Of a stretch of DNA of 64,000 nucleotides, positions 16,298 through 24,261 are shown piece after piece (positions within the stretch are counted from its first letter, which is position 1; the number at the start of each line of letters is the position of its first letter). The notes under the pieces were generated by a model that saw nothing but the letters and a program-made list of their open reading frames with translations, searched no databases and was not told where the DNA came from. The DNA is from Caldifarciminota bacterium (GTDB lineage: Bacteria; Hydrothermota; Tepidihabitantia; Tepidihabitantales; Tepidihabitantaceae). The position numbers and the translations under genes are program-made. Location of the stretch: assembly GCA_026418295.1 (NCBI GenBank), contig JAOABP010000001.1, positions 372,001 to 436,000 on the forward strand, given 5' to 3'.

Positions 16298-19006
16298 TTA
16301 ATTCCTAGTGCTATCTCTAAATTTTATATTGTGCTTTTTTATTAAACGATAGAACTGTGCCCGGCTGTAACCTGAAAGTTCAGCTGCCTTTTTGACATTT
16401 CCGTTAGCTCTCTCAAGACAATCCATGACCATCGCTCGTTCCAGCTCTGCGCTCGCCTTTTCTTGGACAATTTTTTTGGCTGATTTCAGTGGCGACTGGA
16501 TATCAGCCTGCTGAAAACTGCTCAAATGGCGCAACTCTGGCGGCAGATCTTCAATCTCAATCTCCTCCCCCTTTGCCAGTACCACCGCCCGCTGAATCAC
16601 ATTCCGCAGCTGCCGGATATTACCGGGCCAGCTATAAGCAAGAAACAGACGCAACACCGCCGGACTAACACCACGGACCTCCCGTTTTGCCTCCTGATTT
16701 GCCTTAGCAATGAAAAACCGAACCAGCTCAGGAATATCTTCTGCCCGTTCCCTTAAAGGCGGCAGGTAGATCTCAATACCGTTCAGACGGTAATAAAGAT
16801 CCTCCCGGAACCTTCCTTCCTGAATAAGTTTCTCCAGATTTTGATTAGTAGCAGCAACCACCCGGACATCAACCCGCACCGGTCTAGTGCTGCCTACCCG
16901 CTCAAAAGTCTTGTCCTGCAGAACCCGCAACAACTTTGCCTGCAACCCGGGGCTCATATCACCGATCTCATCCAAAAAAACTGTTCCCCCGTCAGCCAGT
17001 TCAAACTTTCCCTTACGCGCACTCACCCCGGTAGCCGCACCTTTTTCTACACCGAAGAACTCTGCTTCAAGCAGGGTTTCCGGCACCGCAGCGCAGTTAA
17101 TCGGTACGAATGGCTTTCCACTTCGGCTACTGGTAAAATGTATCGCCCGCGCTACCAGCTCTTTGCCGGTTCCACTCTCACCCCGGATGAGAACAGGAAG
17201 ACTTGAGTCCGCACAGCGAACAAGGATTTCTAGATTCTTTCTCATCACTGCCGACCTGCCGATCACACCGTCAAACCGCAGACCGGGAATTTCCATTGTT
17301 GGCGCTGGCAGTTCCTCAGCTAAACTGTAGAACTTCTCAACTGCTGGTGCTAAAAGCGAAGCCACCGTCTCCAGCACGCTGGTGCGAATATCTAATTTCC
17401 CTGATGCTGTCCGCGCCAGATAAATATAACCTCTCACATCGCCTCGGACACATACCGGCATCAGCACTTCGTGCTCCTTAACAGTCGGAGCCCCCTGTTC
17501 CCAATCTTCCCCTGCAACATTAACGTCACCATAGATAATCCTGGGAATCTGGTTGATTATTAGTGCCGCCCCATCAAATCCGAATGCTTCACAAATCATC
17601 TTGAGGGCGCCTTCAATGAACTTACCCGATTCAAGTCCGGCAAGCGCCAGCCCGGCAATTCCAGCAACCAGAGCAATTTCCCGGTCGGCATTAAGTTCCA
17701 GACGGAACAGAATCCGGTTCACCTCATCAGTTTCTGCCACAAGTCCCAGTTTCCGGAAAACCCGGCTGGCAAACTTCAGTTCCTCCGCTGCCCGTTCCTT
17801 CTGATTCTGTTCCAAGAGAAACTGCCCAAATTGCAGCCGCAACCGGGCTGATTCATAACTCTCAGGTTCATCATCAAGCAACTCTCGTGCCCGTTCGTAA
17901 AAGCTGCGCGCCGCACCAGCCATACCCTGCTCCTGCTCCAGTAGCGCCCGGACCCGGAATACTTCTGCCTCGACATTGCGGGCACCCAGCTCCTCTGCCA
18001 GCTGTTGCGCCTGCTGACAGAGCCCGGCGCACCGATCGTAATTTCCCTGTGCCAGCTCCAGTTCCGCCATCCGCCACAAGAGCATACTGCTATTCAGCCG
18101 GTCCTGATTCACCGCGCACAAATCGATTGCCTCCCCAAACGCCCGGCTTGCTGCCGCATAATTGCGCCGCCGGAACTCGGCTTCGCCCAGATTGGTCAGA
18201 CTGTCCCTTAGCAGTTCAGCTGCAGTCAATCCCTTTCTCCCGGCCTCGACAACCGTGGTAAAAACCTCCACTGCTCGTTCCAAGCGGTCACGCTTAAGAA
18301 ACAGTTCACCCAGCAGGTTCAACGCATTGTAACGGATAAAATCATATCCGTGCTGTTCAGCCAGTGCCACCGCCCGATAAAGATTTTCCTCTGCATCGTC
18401 CCACTCACCAAGCTGAAGATAGACCCAACCCAGATTGCAGTAATTAGTTGCCCGGACAAAGTCATCAAACTCGGAATGTTCCAGCAACTGCCGGCACTGC
18501 TGATAATAATCTCTTGCCTCATGATAACGCCCGGTGAGTCCTGCAACATTTCCCAGACCATTAAGTGCAGCATAAATTCCGCGCACTACCCCGGCCTTCT
18601 GCCACTCTGTCAGTGCCCGCTGGTAGCAATCGATCGCTGCTTCATAGTTGCACCTTGCCTGCTCCACCTGTCCAGTGAGATACCAGCCTGATCCGATGAA
18701 CCGCGGCTCCCCAATCTCAGTACCGATTTTCCTGACCCGCTGGGCATAAAGATCAGCTTCTTCATTTGCCCCGCAGTGCCGGCAGATATCAGATAGCCGG
18801 CGTGCCAGCCGCACTTCAATCAAACGCCTGCCCTGCTCCTGAGCTGCCAAGAGCTCATGTTCAAATAAAGGCTTGAGCAGTGGTGCAGCATTTACTACAA
18901 AACTATCTGCCAGTCCAACTAGTAACTCTGCACGCTCCTCAAGAGAAGAACAGTGAGCAAGCTGGGTTTCCAGTTCCCTTACCCGCTGCAGAAAATCATC
19001 CATCAT
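16298..19006 (-). CDS. Sigma-54-dependent transcriptional activator, TPR-GAF-AAA+-Fis
   Basis: 902 residues. Residues about 60-430 are TPR-like helical repeats (GNVAGLTGRYHEARDYYQQC, LGWVYLQLGEWDDAEENLYR), about 440-565 a GAF domain, about 580-825 the AAA+ domain, and 855-896 a Fis-type helix-turn-helix. Walker A GESGTGKE is at 609-616, Walker B TVFLDE at 675-680, arginine finger region FREDLYYRL at 733-741. The sigma-54 contact loop, normally GAFTGA, is GAATGV at 656-661. There is no receiver domain, so the signal is probably a protein partner (TPR) or a small ligand (GAF). Its likely target is the promoter just downstream of its own gene. A TTGACA-N17-TATGCT promoter ends about 11 bases before the ATG. 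Confidence 0.92.
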   Translation of the reverse strand: MMDDFLQRVRELETQLAHCSSLEERAELLVGLADSFVVNAAPLLKPLFEHELLAAQEQGRRLIEVRLARRLSDICRHCGANEEADLYAQRVRKIGTEIGEPRFIGSGWYLTGQVEQARCNYEAAIDCYQRALTEWQKAGVVRGIYAALNGLGNVAGLTGRYHEARDYYQQCRQLLEHSEFDDFVRATNYCNLGWVYLQLGEWDDAEENLYRAVALAEQHGYDFIRYNALNLLGELFLKRDRLERAVEVFTTVVEAGRKGLTAAELLRDSLTNLGEAEFRRRNYAAASRAFGEAIDLCAVNQDRLNSSMLLWRMAELELAQGNYDRCAGLCQQAQQLAEELGARNVEAEVFRVRALLEQEQGMAGAARSFYERARELLDDEPESYESARLRLQFGQFLLEQNQKERAAEELKFASRVFRKLGLVAETDEVNRILFRLELNADREIALVAGIAGLALAGLESGKFIEGALKMICEAFGFDGAALIINQIPRIIYGDVNVAGEDWEQGAPTVKEHEVLMPVCVRGDVRGYIYLARTASGKLDIRTSVLETVASLLAPAVEKFYSLAEELPAPTMEIPGLRFDGVIGRSAVMRKNLEILVRCADSSLPVLIRGESGTGKELVARAIHFTSSRSGKPFVPINCAAVPETLLEAEFFGVEKGAATGVSARKGKFELADGGTVFLDEIGDMSPGLQAKLLRVLQDKTFERVGSTRPVRVDVRVVAATNQNLEKLIQEGRFREDLYYRLNGIEIYLPPLRERAEDIPELVRFFIAKANQEAKREVRGVSPAVLRLFLAYSWPGNIRQLRNVIQRAVVLAKGEEIEIEDLPPELRHLSSFQQADIQSPLKSAKKIVQEKASAELERAMVMDCLERANGNVKKAAELSGYSRAQFYRLIKKHNIKFRDSTRN

Positions 19007-19017
19007 CTTGTAAATTA

Positions 19018-19046
19018 AGCATATACAACCAGTTCCTTACTGTCAA
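19018..19046 (-). promoter_or_regulatory. Promoter of the sigma-54 activator gene
   Basis: Minus strand TTGACA (19041-19046), 17 bases, TATGCT (19018-19023). The predicted start is about five bases from the ATG at 19006. It is back-to-back with the 19060 promoter, 13 bases between the two -35 boxes. Confidence 0.65.
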
Positions 19047-19059
19047 TACTCGAACTCAT

Positions 19060-19088
19060 TTGACAGAACGGTATAAGTATGATATATT
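19060..19088 (+). promoter_or_regulatory. Promoter of the zinc-ribbon gene
   Basis: TTGACA (19060-19065), 17 bases, TATATT (19083-19088), close to consensus. The leader to 19167 is about 70 bases and contains the hairpin at 19103-19132. Confidence 0.72.
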
Positions 19089-19102
19089 TTATCTTGAGGA
19101 CG

Positions 19103-19132
19103 GCAGGATGTCGTTATATCATCCTGCTTTTT
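19103..19132 (+). terminator. Attenuator-like hairpin with T5 in the leader of the zinc-ribbon gene
   Basis: GCAGGATG (19103-19110) pairs with CATCCTGC (19120-19127) around a nine-base loop, followed by TTTTT. It lies 8-15 bases after the predicted transcription start and before the 19167 gene, so it can act as an attenuator or make a short RNA. No alternative antiterminator stem was found by eye. Confidence 0.55.
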
Positions 19133-19166
19133 ACAAACAAAGAATAAAACCAGTAAAGGAGCAGCG

Positions 19167-19421
19167 ATGAACAAAGCAATGCCCCCAAATCAGCAACGGG
19201 CAATCTGCCCCCAGTGCGGCATCGCGGAAAATACATTCGCCCTTTATGAACATCCCGGATGTCCAAGTGCGCCCACAGGTGTAACTACTTGGAAAACGGA
19301 AGCCTGGCTTGGCCCGGATGGCAGACCGATTAACCTCCCATGTCCCGACTGTCAGGATGGAGTTGCGCTCCCTCCTTCATACCTGTTCTGCGAACAGTGC
19401 AAACATCAATGGGTCCTATAA
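19167..19421 (+). CDS. Small zinc-ribbon-like protein, unknown function
   Basis: 84 residues with AAAGGAG seven bases before the ATG. Cysteines fall in pairs: CPQC (residues 14-17), a lone Cys near 32, CPDC near 59-62 and CEQC near 75-78, typical of zinc-binding knuckles. There is no signal peptide or membrane segment, so it should be cytoplasmic. I recognise no family. It diverges from the sigma-54 activator gene and converges on fabG, with an attenuator-like hairpin in its leader. Confidence 0.72.
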   Translation: MNKAMPPNQQRAICPQCGIAENTFALYEHPGCPSAPTGVTTWKTEAWLGPDGRPINLPCPDCQDGVALPPSYLFCEQCKHQWVL

Positions 19422-19441
19422 ATTAAATAAAAAGGTGGGGG

Positions 19442-20188
19442 TTACATCAACATACCACCATCAACTCTGATCACCTGACCGGTAATATAACCCGCCTCAT
19501 CTGAGGCAAGAAAAAGACAAAGGCTGGCAACATCTTCAGGTGTACCAGCCCTCTTTAGTGGAATTGCCGCAATATATGACTGGCGCACTGCCGGGTCCAG
19601 CTTTTCAGTCATAGCAGTGGCAATAAAACCCGGAGCAATAGCATTCACAGTGATATTTCTGGCGGCAAGCTCCTTGGCTACCGACTTGGTAAATCCGATC
19701 AGCCCGGCTTTGGCTGCCGCATAGTTTGACTGACCGGCATTTCCCATCTGCCCGATAACCGAACTGATATTGATAATCCGACCCCAGTGCAGCCTCATCA
19801 TCGAACGGCAGCAGGCCTTCGTAAGATTAAATGCGCCTTTAAGATTAACCGCCAGCACCCGGTCAAAATCATCCTCACTCATCCGGATCAGCAGACTATC
19901 ACGGGTAATGCCCGCGTTATTCACCAGAATCTGCACACCGCCCAGTTCTGACTCAATCTGTTTAACCACCTGCTCCACCTGACCGTTATCAGCGACATCA
20001 AGTGCATAACCATAAGCCCTGCCACCGGCCTGTTCAATCTCCTGCACCACCTGCCCGGCAGATTCGCCAATCAGATCACACACAGCTACTATCGCACCCG
20101 ACTCTGCCAGCCGCTTGGCGATCGCCCGACCGATCCCAGCACCACCACCAGTTACCAGAGCAATTTTGCTATTTAAATTACAAACCAT
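19442..20188 (-). CDS. fabG: 3-oxoacyl-ACP reductase (FabG-type short-chain dehydrogenase)
   Basis: 248 residues from the ATG at 20188. A GTG at 20197 is in frame but sits one base after AGGAGGA, so the ATG ten bases from AGGAGG is preferred. SDR motifs: TGGGAGIGRAIA (cofactor), NNAGITRDSLL, and catalytic Ser...YAAAK; the end GYITGQVIRVDGGMLM is typical of FabG. It reduces 3-oxoacyl-ACP with NADPH in fatty acid elongation, though related SDRs reduce other ketones. It is 32 bases after the M6 protease gene. Confidence 0.92.
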   Translation of the reverse strand: MVCNLNSKIALVTGGGAGIGRAIAKRLAESGAIVAVCDLIGESAGQVVQEIEQAGGRAYGYALDVADNGQVEQVVKQIESELGGVQILVNNAGITRDSLLIRMSEDDFDRVLAVNLKGAFNLTKACCRSMMRLHWGRIINISSVIGQMGNAGQSNYAAAKAGLIGFTKSVAKELAARNITVNAIAPGFIATAMTEKLDPAVRQSYIAAIPLKRAGTPEDVASLCLFLASDEAGYITGQVIRVDGGMLM

Positions 20189-20220
20189 CTCCTTCACTCC
20201 TCCTTTGGTTTCTGTTGAAA

Positions 20221-21879
20221 CTATCTGACCACAGTCAATCGCCCCACATTCTGTTCTATTATTCCGTCCTCCTCAATCTCGACAATGTAAAAATACATCC
20301 CACTTGTAACCGGCTTACCCTGTTCATTCCTCAGATTCCAGAAACCCGCCCGGTAGTGCGGGGCAATTTCAGTCCCGGGCTCATCCAGCAACCGGACCGG
20401 CTCACCAGCGATGTTGAAAATTCTGATTTTGAAAATCGGGAACTGCCCTGCAAGCCGGACCGAATCGGTCGGCATGTAGGCAATCGTGGCCTGTGGCTGA
20501 TTGTCCCGCACTACTACCGGATTGGGAAATGAGTAAACCCGGCCCAGAAACATCGGTGCAATCTTCAGAGTTGCAGTCATTATTGAATCGGATCCTGAAA
20601 TCTGCTCAATGACCACACCGCTCTGAATCCCGTTATAAAATGCGGTCGAAGGCGTAGTAAAATTACGCACGCCCGTATCACTTGCCTTCCACAAGTGAAC
20701 ATCGCTGCCTCTGTTCCCGGCATCAAGGGCAAAAATTGGTGAATGGTCAGCACGCAGAATACCGACCAGCGGGTGGCGCTCATCGCTGTTGTCCGTTCGG
20801 GACTCATCAATATGCAGAATCAAAAGGCCGGTTCCCGGCAGACCCCGGTCAAATCCGTAGTGCTGACGATTCTCGACCAGAAAATATTCACCATTGCCGG
20901 TCTGGCTGAACGACCAGTCAACGCCACCGGGATTTTCCAGAATCCTGTACCCGGCGGGCGCAGTTGCGGCAGCAGCCAGTAAAGCTGAAGAGAGAGAATC
21001 CCGATATCCAGGCTGAACCGAATCGGGCACAACCCAGCCCAGAAGATACTTGCACCAGATTGACGGGTGGGTCGGAGAACTGCCATAGGACCTGCCAGTA
21101 TCTGCCCGGGCCCAACCGCCGGCTGCCATCAGACAGAACATACCCAGTCCGGAACTGGAATAGTCAGTATCATAGAGATCAGGCAATCCCAGCAGATGGC
21201 CAAACTCATGACAGAAAACCCCGATCGAAATTATATTACCGTCAAGAAAGCGCTCCGGTTGAATTGAATACTCATCCACACTCACTCCGTCACCGGTCTG
21301 CACCGGTCCGGGGGAGCCGAATACATCATCAGACAACTGCCACTTGTGAGACCAGATGTCCTCTGGTTCCCCCGTCTCTTCGGCACCTGGTCCGGCATGG
21401 ACGATGAGCAGACCGTCAACAAATCCATCGCCATCCCAGTCATAGCGGGAAAAATCAACCGTTCCATCAATCGCGGACACCAGGTCCCGCACCAGACCCT
21501 GGCTGTTATGAGGAAAACTTCCATAAATACCGAATGAATCTCCGAGATAATATGAATAGGGATTGCTAAGGCGTATCCAGCCTGCCACATCACCGCTGAG
21601 CAACAAACTGCCAAAACTCACCTCCCGGAAATAATCGCGCATTGAACCGGTTCCACTACCGAAAATCAGCTGCTGAAACTCTGATCCGGGAAAAAGATGG
21701 GTATTATCATTGAAATCAACGAGAATTACCAGCAGTCTGCCCGTCCGGTCTGTTGCCGGACGCACTGCGGAAGGTCGCTCCAGCTTGCCGGGAAGAAGTA
21801 TTCTGCGGCTGTTACCCGGCATCGGCGGCATCGCTGCCCCCAAACTGGCAGCAAGCAGAACGAACCCGAACTGCCTCAT
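20221..21879 (-). CDS. Secreted M6-family metalloprotease with sorting tail
   Basis: 552 residues with a short signal peptide (MRQFGFVLLAASLGAA). The zinc site HEFGHLLGLPDLYD is at residues 224-237 (HExxHxxGxxD) and a later GLGMFCLMAAGGW block fits the M6 immune-inhibitor-A group. The C-terminus (FKIRIFNIAGEPVRLL, then GMYFYIVEIEEDG) looks like a type IX or FlgD-like sorting domain. It should digest proteins outside the cell. The ATG overlaps the bactofilin stop by four bases. Confidence 0.9.
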   Translation of the reverse strand: MRQFGFVLLAASLGAAMPPMPGNSRRILLPGKLERPSAVRPATDRTGRLLVILVDFNDNTHLFPGSEFQQLIFGSGTGSMRDYFREVSFGSLLLSGDVAGWIRLSNPYSYYLGDSFGIYGSFPHNSQGLVRDLVSAIDGTVDFSRYDWDGDGFVDGLLIVHAGPGAEETGEPEDIWSHKWQLSDDVFGSPGPVQTGDGVSVDEYSIQPERFLDGNIISIGVFCHEFGHLLGLPDLYDTDYSSSGLGMFCLMAAGGWARADTGRSYGSSPTHPSIWCKYLLGWVVPDSVQPGYRDSLSSALLAAAATAPAGYRILENPGGVDWSFSQTGNGEYFLVENRQHYGFDRGLPGTGLLILHIDESRTDNSDERHPLVGILRADHSPIFALDAGNRGSDVHLWKASDTGVRNFTTPSTAFYNGIQSGVVIEQISGSDSIMTATLKIAPMFLGRVYSFPNPVVVRDNQPQATIAYMPTDSVRLAGQFPIFKIRIFNIAGEPVRLLDEPGTEIAPHYRAGFWNLRNEQGKPVTSGMYFYIVEIEEDGIIEQNVGRLTVVR

Positions 21880-22235
21880 TGTTCAGCTCTGTTCTCCTCC
21901 TTGAGCATCGTGCATTTACCTTCAAAGAAACACCCCGGCTGGATCACAAGCTCCCGGCAGATGACATTGCCAAATACCTGAGCACCAGTCTGCAGCTCAA
22001 CTAGCTCCTGCGCCCGGATATCGCCCTCAATCCTGCCGGCAATCACTGCGCTCCGGCACTGAACCTCCCCTTTCAGAAACGAACGCGGACCGGCAAGAAA
22101 CACATCCGCCACATCCATTCGGCCCTCAAGTTTACCATCAAACCGCACACCGCCGTTTACCCGCAGATCACCCCTCATCACCGCCTCACTCCCAATTACC
22201 GTATCAATTCTGCCACCATTCTTTTCTCGGGACAT
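21876..22235 (-). CDS. Bactofilin-family cytoskeletal protein
   Basis: 119 residues with the bactofilin beta-helix repeats: TVIGSEAVMRGDLRVNGGVRFDG, then short turns ending GNVICRELVIQPGCFFEGKC. Bactofilins polymerise on the inner membrane without nucleotide and scaffold envelope enzymes. AAAGGAG lies five bases before the ATG; promoter TTGACA-N16-TATACT. First gene of a bactofilin-M6 protease-fabG operon. Confidence 0.92.
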   Translation of the reverse strand: MSREKNGGRIDTVIGSEAVMRGDLRVNGGVRFDGKLEGRMDVADVFLAGPRSFLKGEVQCRSAVIAGRIEGDIRAQELVELQTGAQVFGNVICRELVIQPGCFFEGKCTMLKEENRAEQ

Positions 22236-22252
22236 TGTACTCCTTTATCAGA

Positions 22253-22280
22253 AGTATATTTACCTGATCCCGGTTGTCAA
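22253..22280 (-). promoter_or_regulatory. Promoter of the bactofilin operon
   Basis: Minus strand TTGACA (22275-22280), 16 bases, TATACT (22253-22258). Confidence 0.72.
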
Positions 22281-22320
22281 AACAAATTATGGTACCGGCT
22301 GCTACATTTAATTCTGTCGC

Positions 22321-22348
22321 TTGACGCTGCTCAATAACCTGCTAAAAT
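22321..22348 (+). promoter_or_regulatory. Promoter of tRNA-Thr
   Basis: TTGACG (22321-22326), 16 bases, TAAAAT (22343-22348), 13 bases before the tRNA 5' end. It may also serve the PAS gene downstream. Confidence 0.7.
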
Positions 22349-22361
22349 TCTGGATACGACT

Positions 22362-22434
22362 GCCGGCGTAGCTCAGCAGGCAGAGCAGCGGTTTCGTAAA
22401 CCGCAGGTCACCCGTTCGAACCGGGTCGCCGGCT
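22362..22434 (+). tRNA. tRNA-Thr (anticodon CGT)
   Basis: Full cloverleaf: acceptor GCCGGCG/CGCCGGC, D arm GCTC/GAGC, anticodon stem GCGGT/ACCGC with loop TTCGTAA (anticodon at 22395-22397, reads ACG), T arm ACCCG-TTCGAAC-CGGGT, discriminator T. CCA is not encoded. Confidence 0.95.
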
Positions 22435-22452
22435 TGCTACTCTGAAAGGAAA

Positions 22453-24258
22453 ATGATCTTCCCGAAAGCACCGGATCCGAAAAAACTGCTGGAAGAACAG
22501 GAGGCGTTTCAGGAGGCAGAACGCCGCCGCGCAGAAGCACGGGCACAGGCGATCTTTGACAGCCTGATTGACTTCAGTCCGGTGGCAATCGAAATCTTTG
22601 ACCCTCAGGGAAACCTGCTCAAAAGTAACCGGGCGGCTGAACGGTTGCTGGGCAAGATACCGCCTCCCGGTATCAGTTTAAATGACCCCAAGACACTCAA
22701 GCGCACCGGCCTGCTTGAACCTCAGCTCCGGCGCCTGCTTGCCGGTGCCCGGATTGAAACTCCACCCTACTGGTATGACCCCGCAGAGATCGGTCTTCCA
22801 CCCACCCCTTATGGCAAGATCTGTCTGCGGGTAACTGCCCTGCCTCTCCTCGATTATGAAGGCAGGGTTAAGATGCTGGCGCTCATCTATGAAGACCTCA
22901 CTGAACTGAAAAAGGCCGAAGCCTCAATTCAGGAACTAAAAAGTGCAACTGCGACCTCTCCTGTTTATCCAGATTCAATCAATTCAGCAGATGCCCGGGA
23001 TATTGAATTTGCGCGGCGGAAAATTGAACAGGCATGGCGGGAAAGTGAAGAGCGCTATCGTACCCTGATCGATTCGGCTCAGGAGCTCTGCATCATCCGC
23101 CGTGCTGAAGACGGCAGAATCCTTGCGATCAGTCCCAGTGTCCGCGAACTGTTCGGGGTATCAAGAGAAACGGTGCTGACCGATAATATGGCGCTCTACG
23201 CTCAGGTTCATCCCGAAGATCAGGAACGGGTGAAAAGTGCAGAACTCCAGGCCCGCCAGACCGGCGAATATCCGCCCGGTCTTGAATTCCGGATAATCAA
23301 GGAACCGGAGAAGGATACGGTCTGGCTCAGAATGACAGCTCGCACCTGCACCTTTGCCAGTCGCCGGACCTTTGAAATTATCGTCCTGAACATCACCCGG
23401 GAGAAACAGCTGGAAGAACTCCTGAGAAAAAAGGAGCAGAATATCGCTGCCATGCTGGAAACTCAGGTCGCGGGTGTTTTTCTGATTAACCACGACTGGG
23501 TAATCACCGCCTGGAGCAAAGGCGCGGAAAAGGAAACCCGGGTAAATAGTGAAGAAGCGGTGGGAAGAAAACTCTGGGAGGTCTATCCGGAAGCTGAAGC
23601 CAGCGGCCTTGCGGCAATCGTGCGGAAAGCATTGCTTGACCAACAGCCCCAGAATGGTGAATTCTTTTATCAGGACGGCCGGGAACGGTACGCCGGATGG
23701 TTTCAACTGACCCTATTTCCACTGGATACAGGTATTTTGGGCTTGATCACCAACATTACTGCCCGGCGCAAGATTGAACAATCCTGGCAGGAACTGGATC
23801 GCCGGTTCCAGACCATCTGGCAGAACGAACGAATCCTGCTCGCCATCAAGGACGCAAATCTGAGGTATATCCAGGCGAACCCGGTGGCATCAGCAACCTA
23901 TGGCGGCGGTTCGAGCATTCTTGGAAAATCGGATGCCGAGCTGTTTCCCGCTACAGTGACCGCAATGCTGAACTCCCAAGACCGTCAGGTCCTGCAGACC
24001 GGCAGACCGGTAAGTTTGGAACTTTGTCTCGGCGATCCCAAATCAGCTGCCAGCACCTGGGTTGCGCTGTCCAAACTGCCGCTCCCGGGAGCAAATGGCG
24101 AGACCGTCGGTGTGATTGACATCGGCTTCGATATCACCCGGCTGGTTCAAATCCAGACTGAACTCCGGCGCCGGCGTGAACAACTGGAAAAAATTGTCGC
24201 TGAGCAGACCGAACTTCTGCGCCGTGCCCAGGAAGAGCTGGGACGCTGGTCCGGTTAA
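22453..24258 (+). CDS. Multi-PAS sensor protein with no visible output domain
   Basis: 601 residues, soluble. Four PAS-like units at about 30-150, 195-315, 325-440 and 447-575 (IFDSLIDFSPVAIEIFDPQGN, RYRTLIDSAQELCIIRRAEDG, AMLETQVAGVFLINHDW, FQTIWQNERILLAIKD). The end is a coiled coil (QIQTELRRRREQLEKIVAEQ). There is no HisKA/HATPase, GGDEF, EAL or HTH, so it must signal by binding a partner, or it lost a kinase. The frame ends normally three bases before the next gene. AAAGGA precedes the ATG, 18 bases after tRNA-Thr. Confidence 0.85.
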   Translation: MIFPKAPDPKKLLEEQEAFQEAERRRAEARAQAIFDSLIDFSPVAIEIFDPQGNLLKSNRAAERLLGKIPPPGISLNDPKTLKRTGLLEPQLRRLLAGARIETPPYWYDPAEIGLPPTPYGKICLRVTALPLLDYEGRVKMLALIYEDLTELKKAEASIQELKSATATSPVYPDSINSADARDIEFARRKIEQAWRESEERYRTLIDSAQELCIIRRAEDGRILAISPSVRELFGVSRETVLTDNMALYAQVHPEDQERVKSAELQARQTGEYPPGLEFRIIKEPEKDTVWLRMTARTCTFASRRTFEIIVLNITREKQLEELLRKKEQNIAAMLETQVAGVFLINHDWVITAWSKGAEKETRVNSEEAVGRKLWEVYPEAEASGLAAIVRKALLDQQPQNGEFFYQDGRERYAGWFQLTLFPLDTGILGLITNITARRKIEQSWQELDRRFQTIWQNERILLAIKDANLRYIQANPVASATYGGGSSILGKSDAELFPATVTAMLNSQDRQVLQTGRPVSLELCLGDPKSAASTWVALSKLPLPGANGETVGVIDIGFDITRLVQIQTELRRRREQLEKIVAEQTELLRRAQEELGRWSG

Positions 24259-24261
24259 ATA

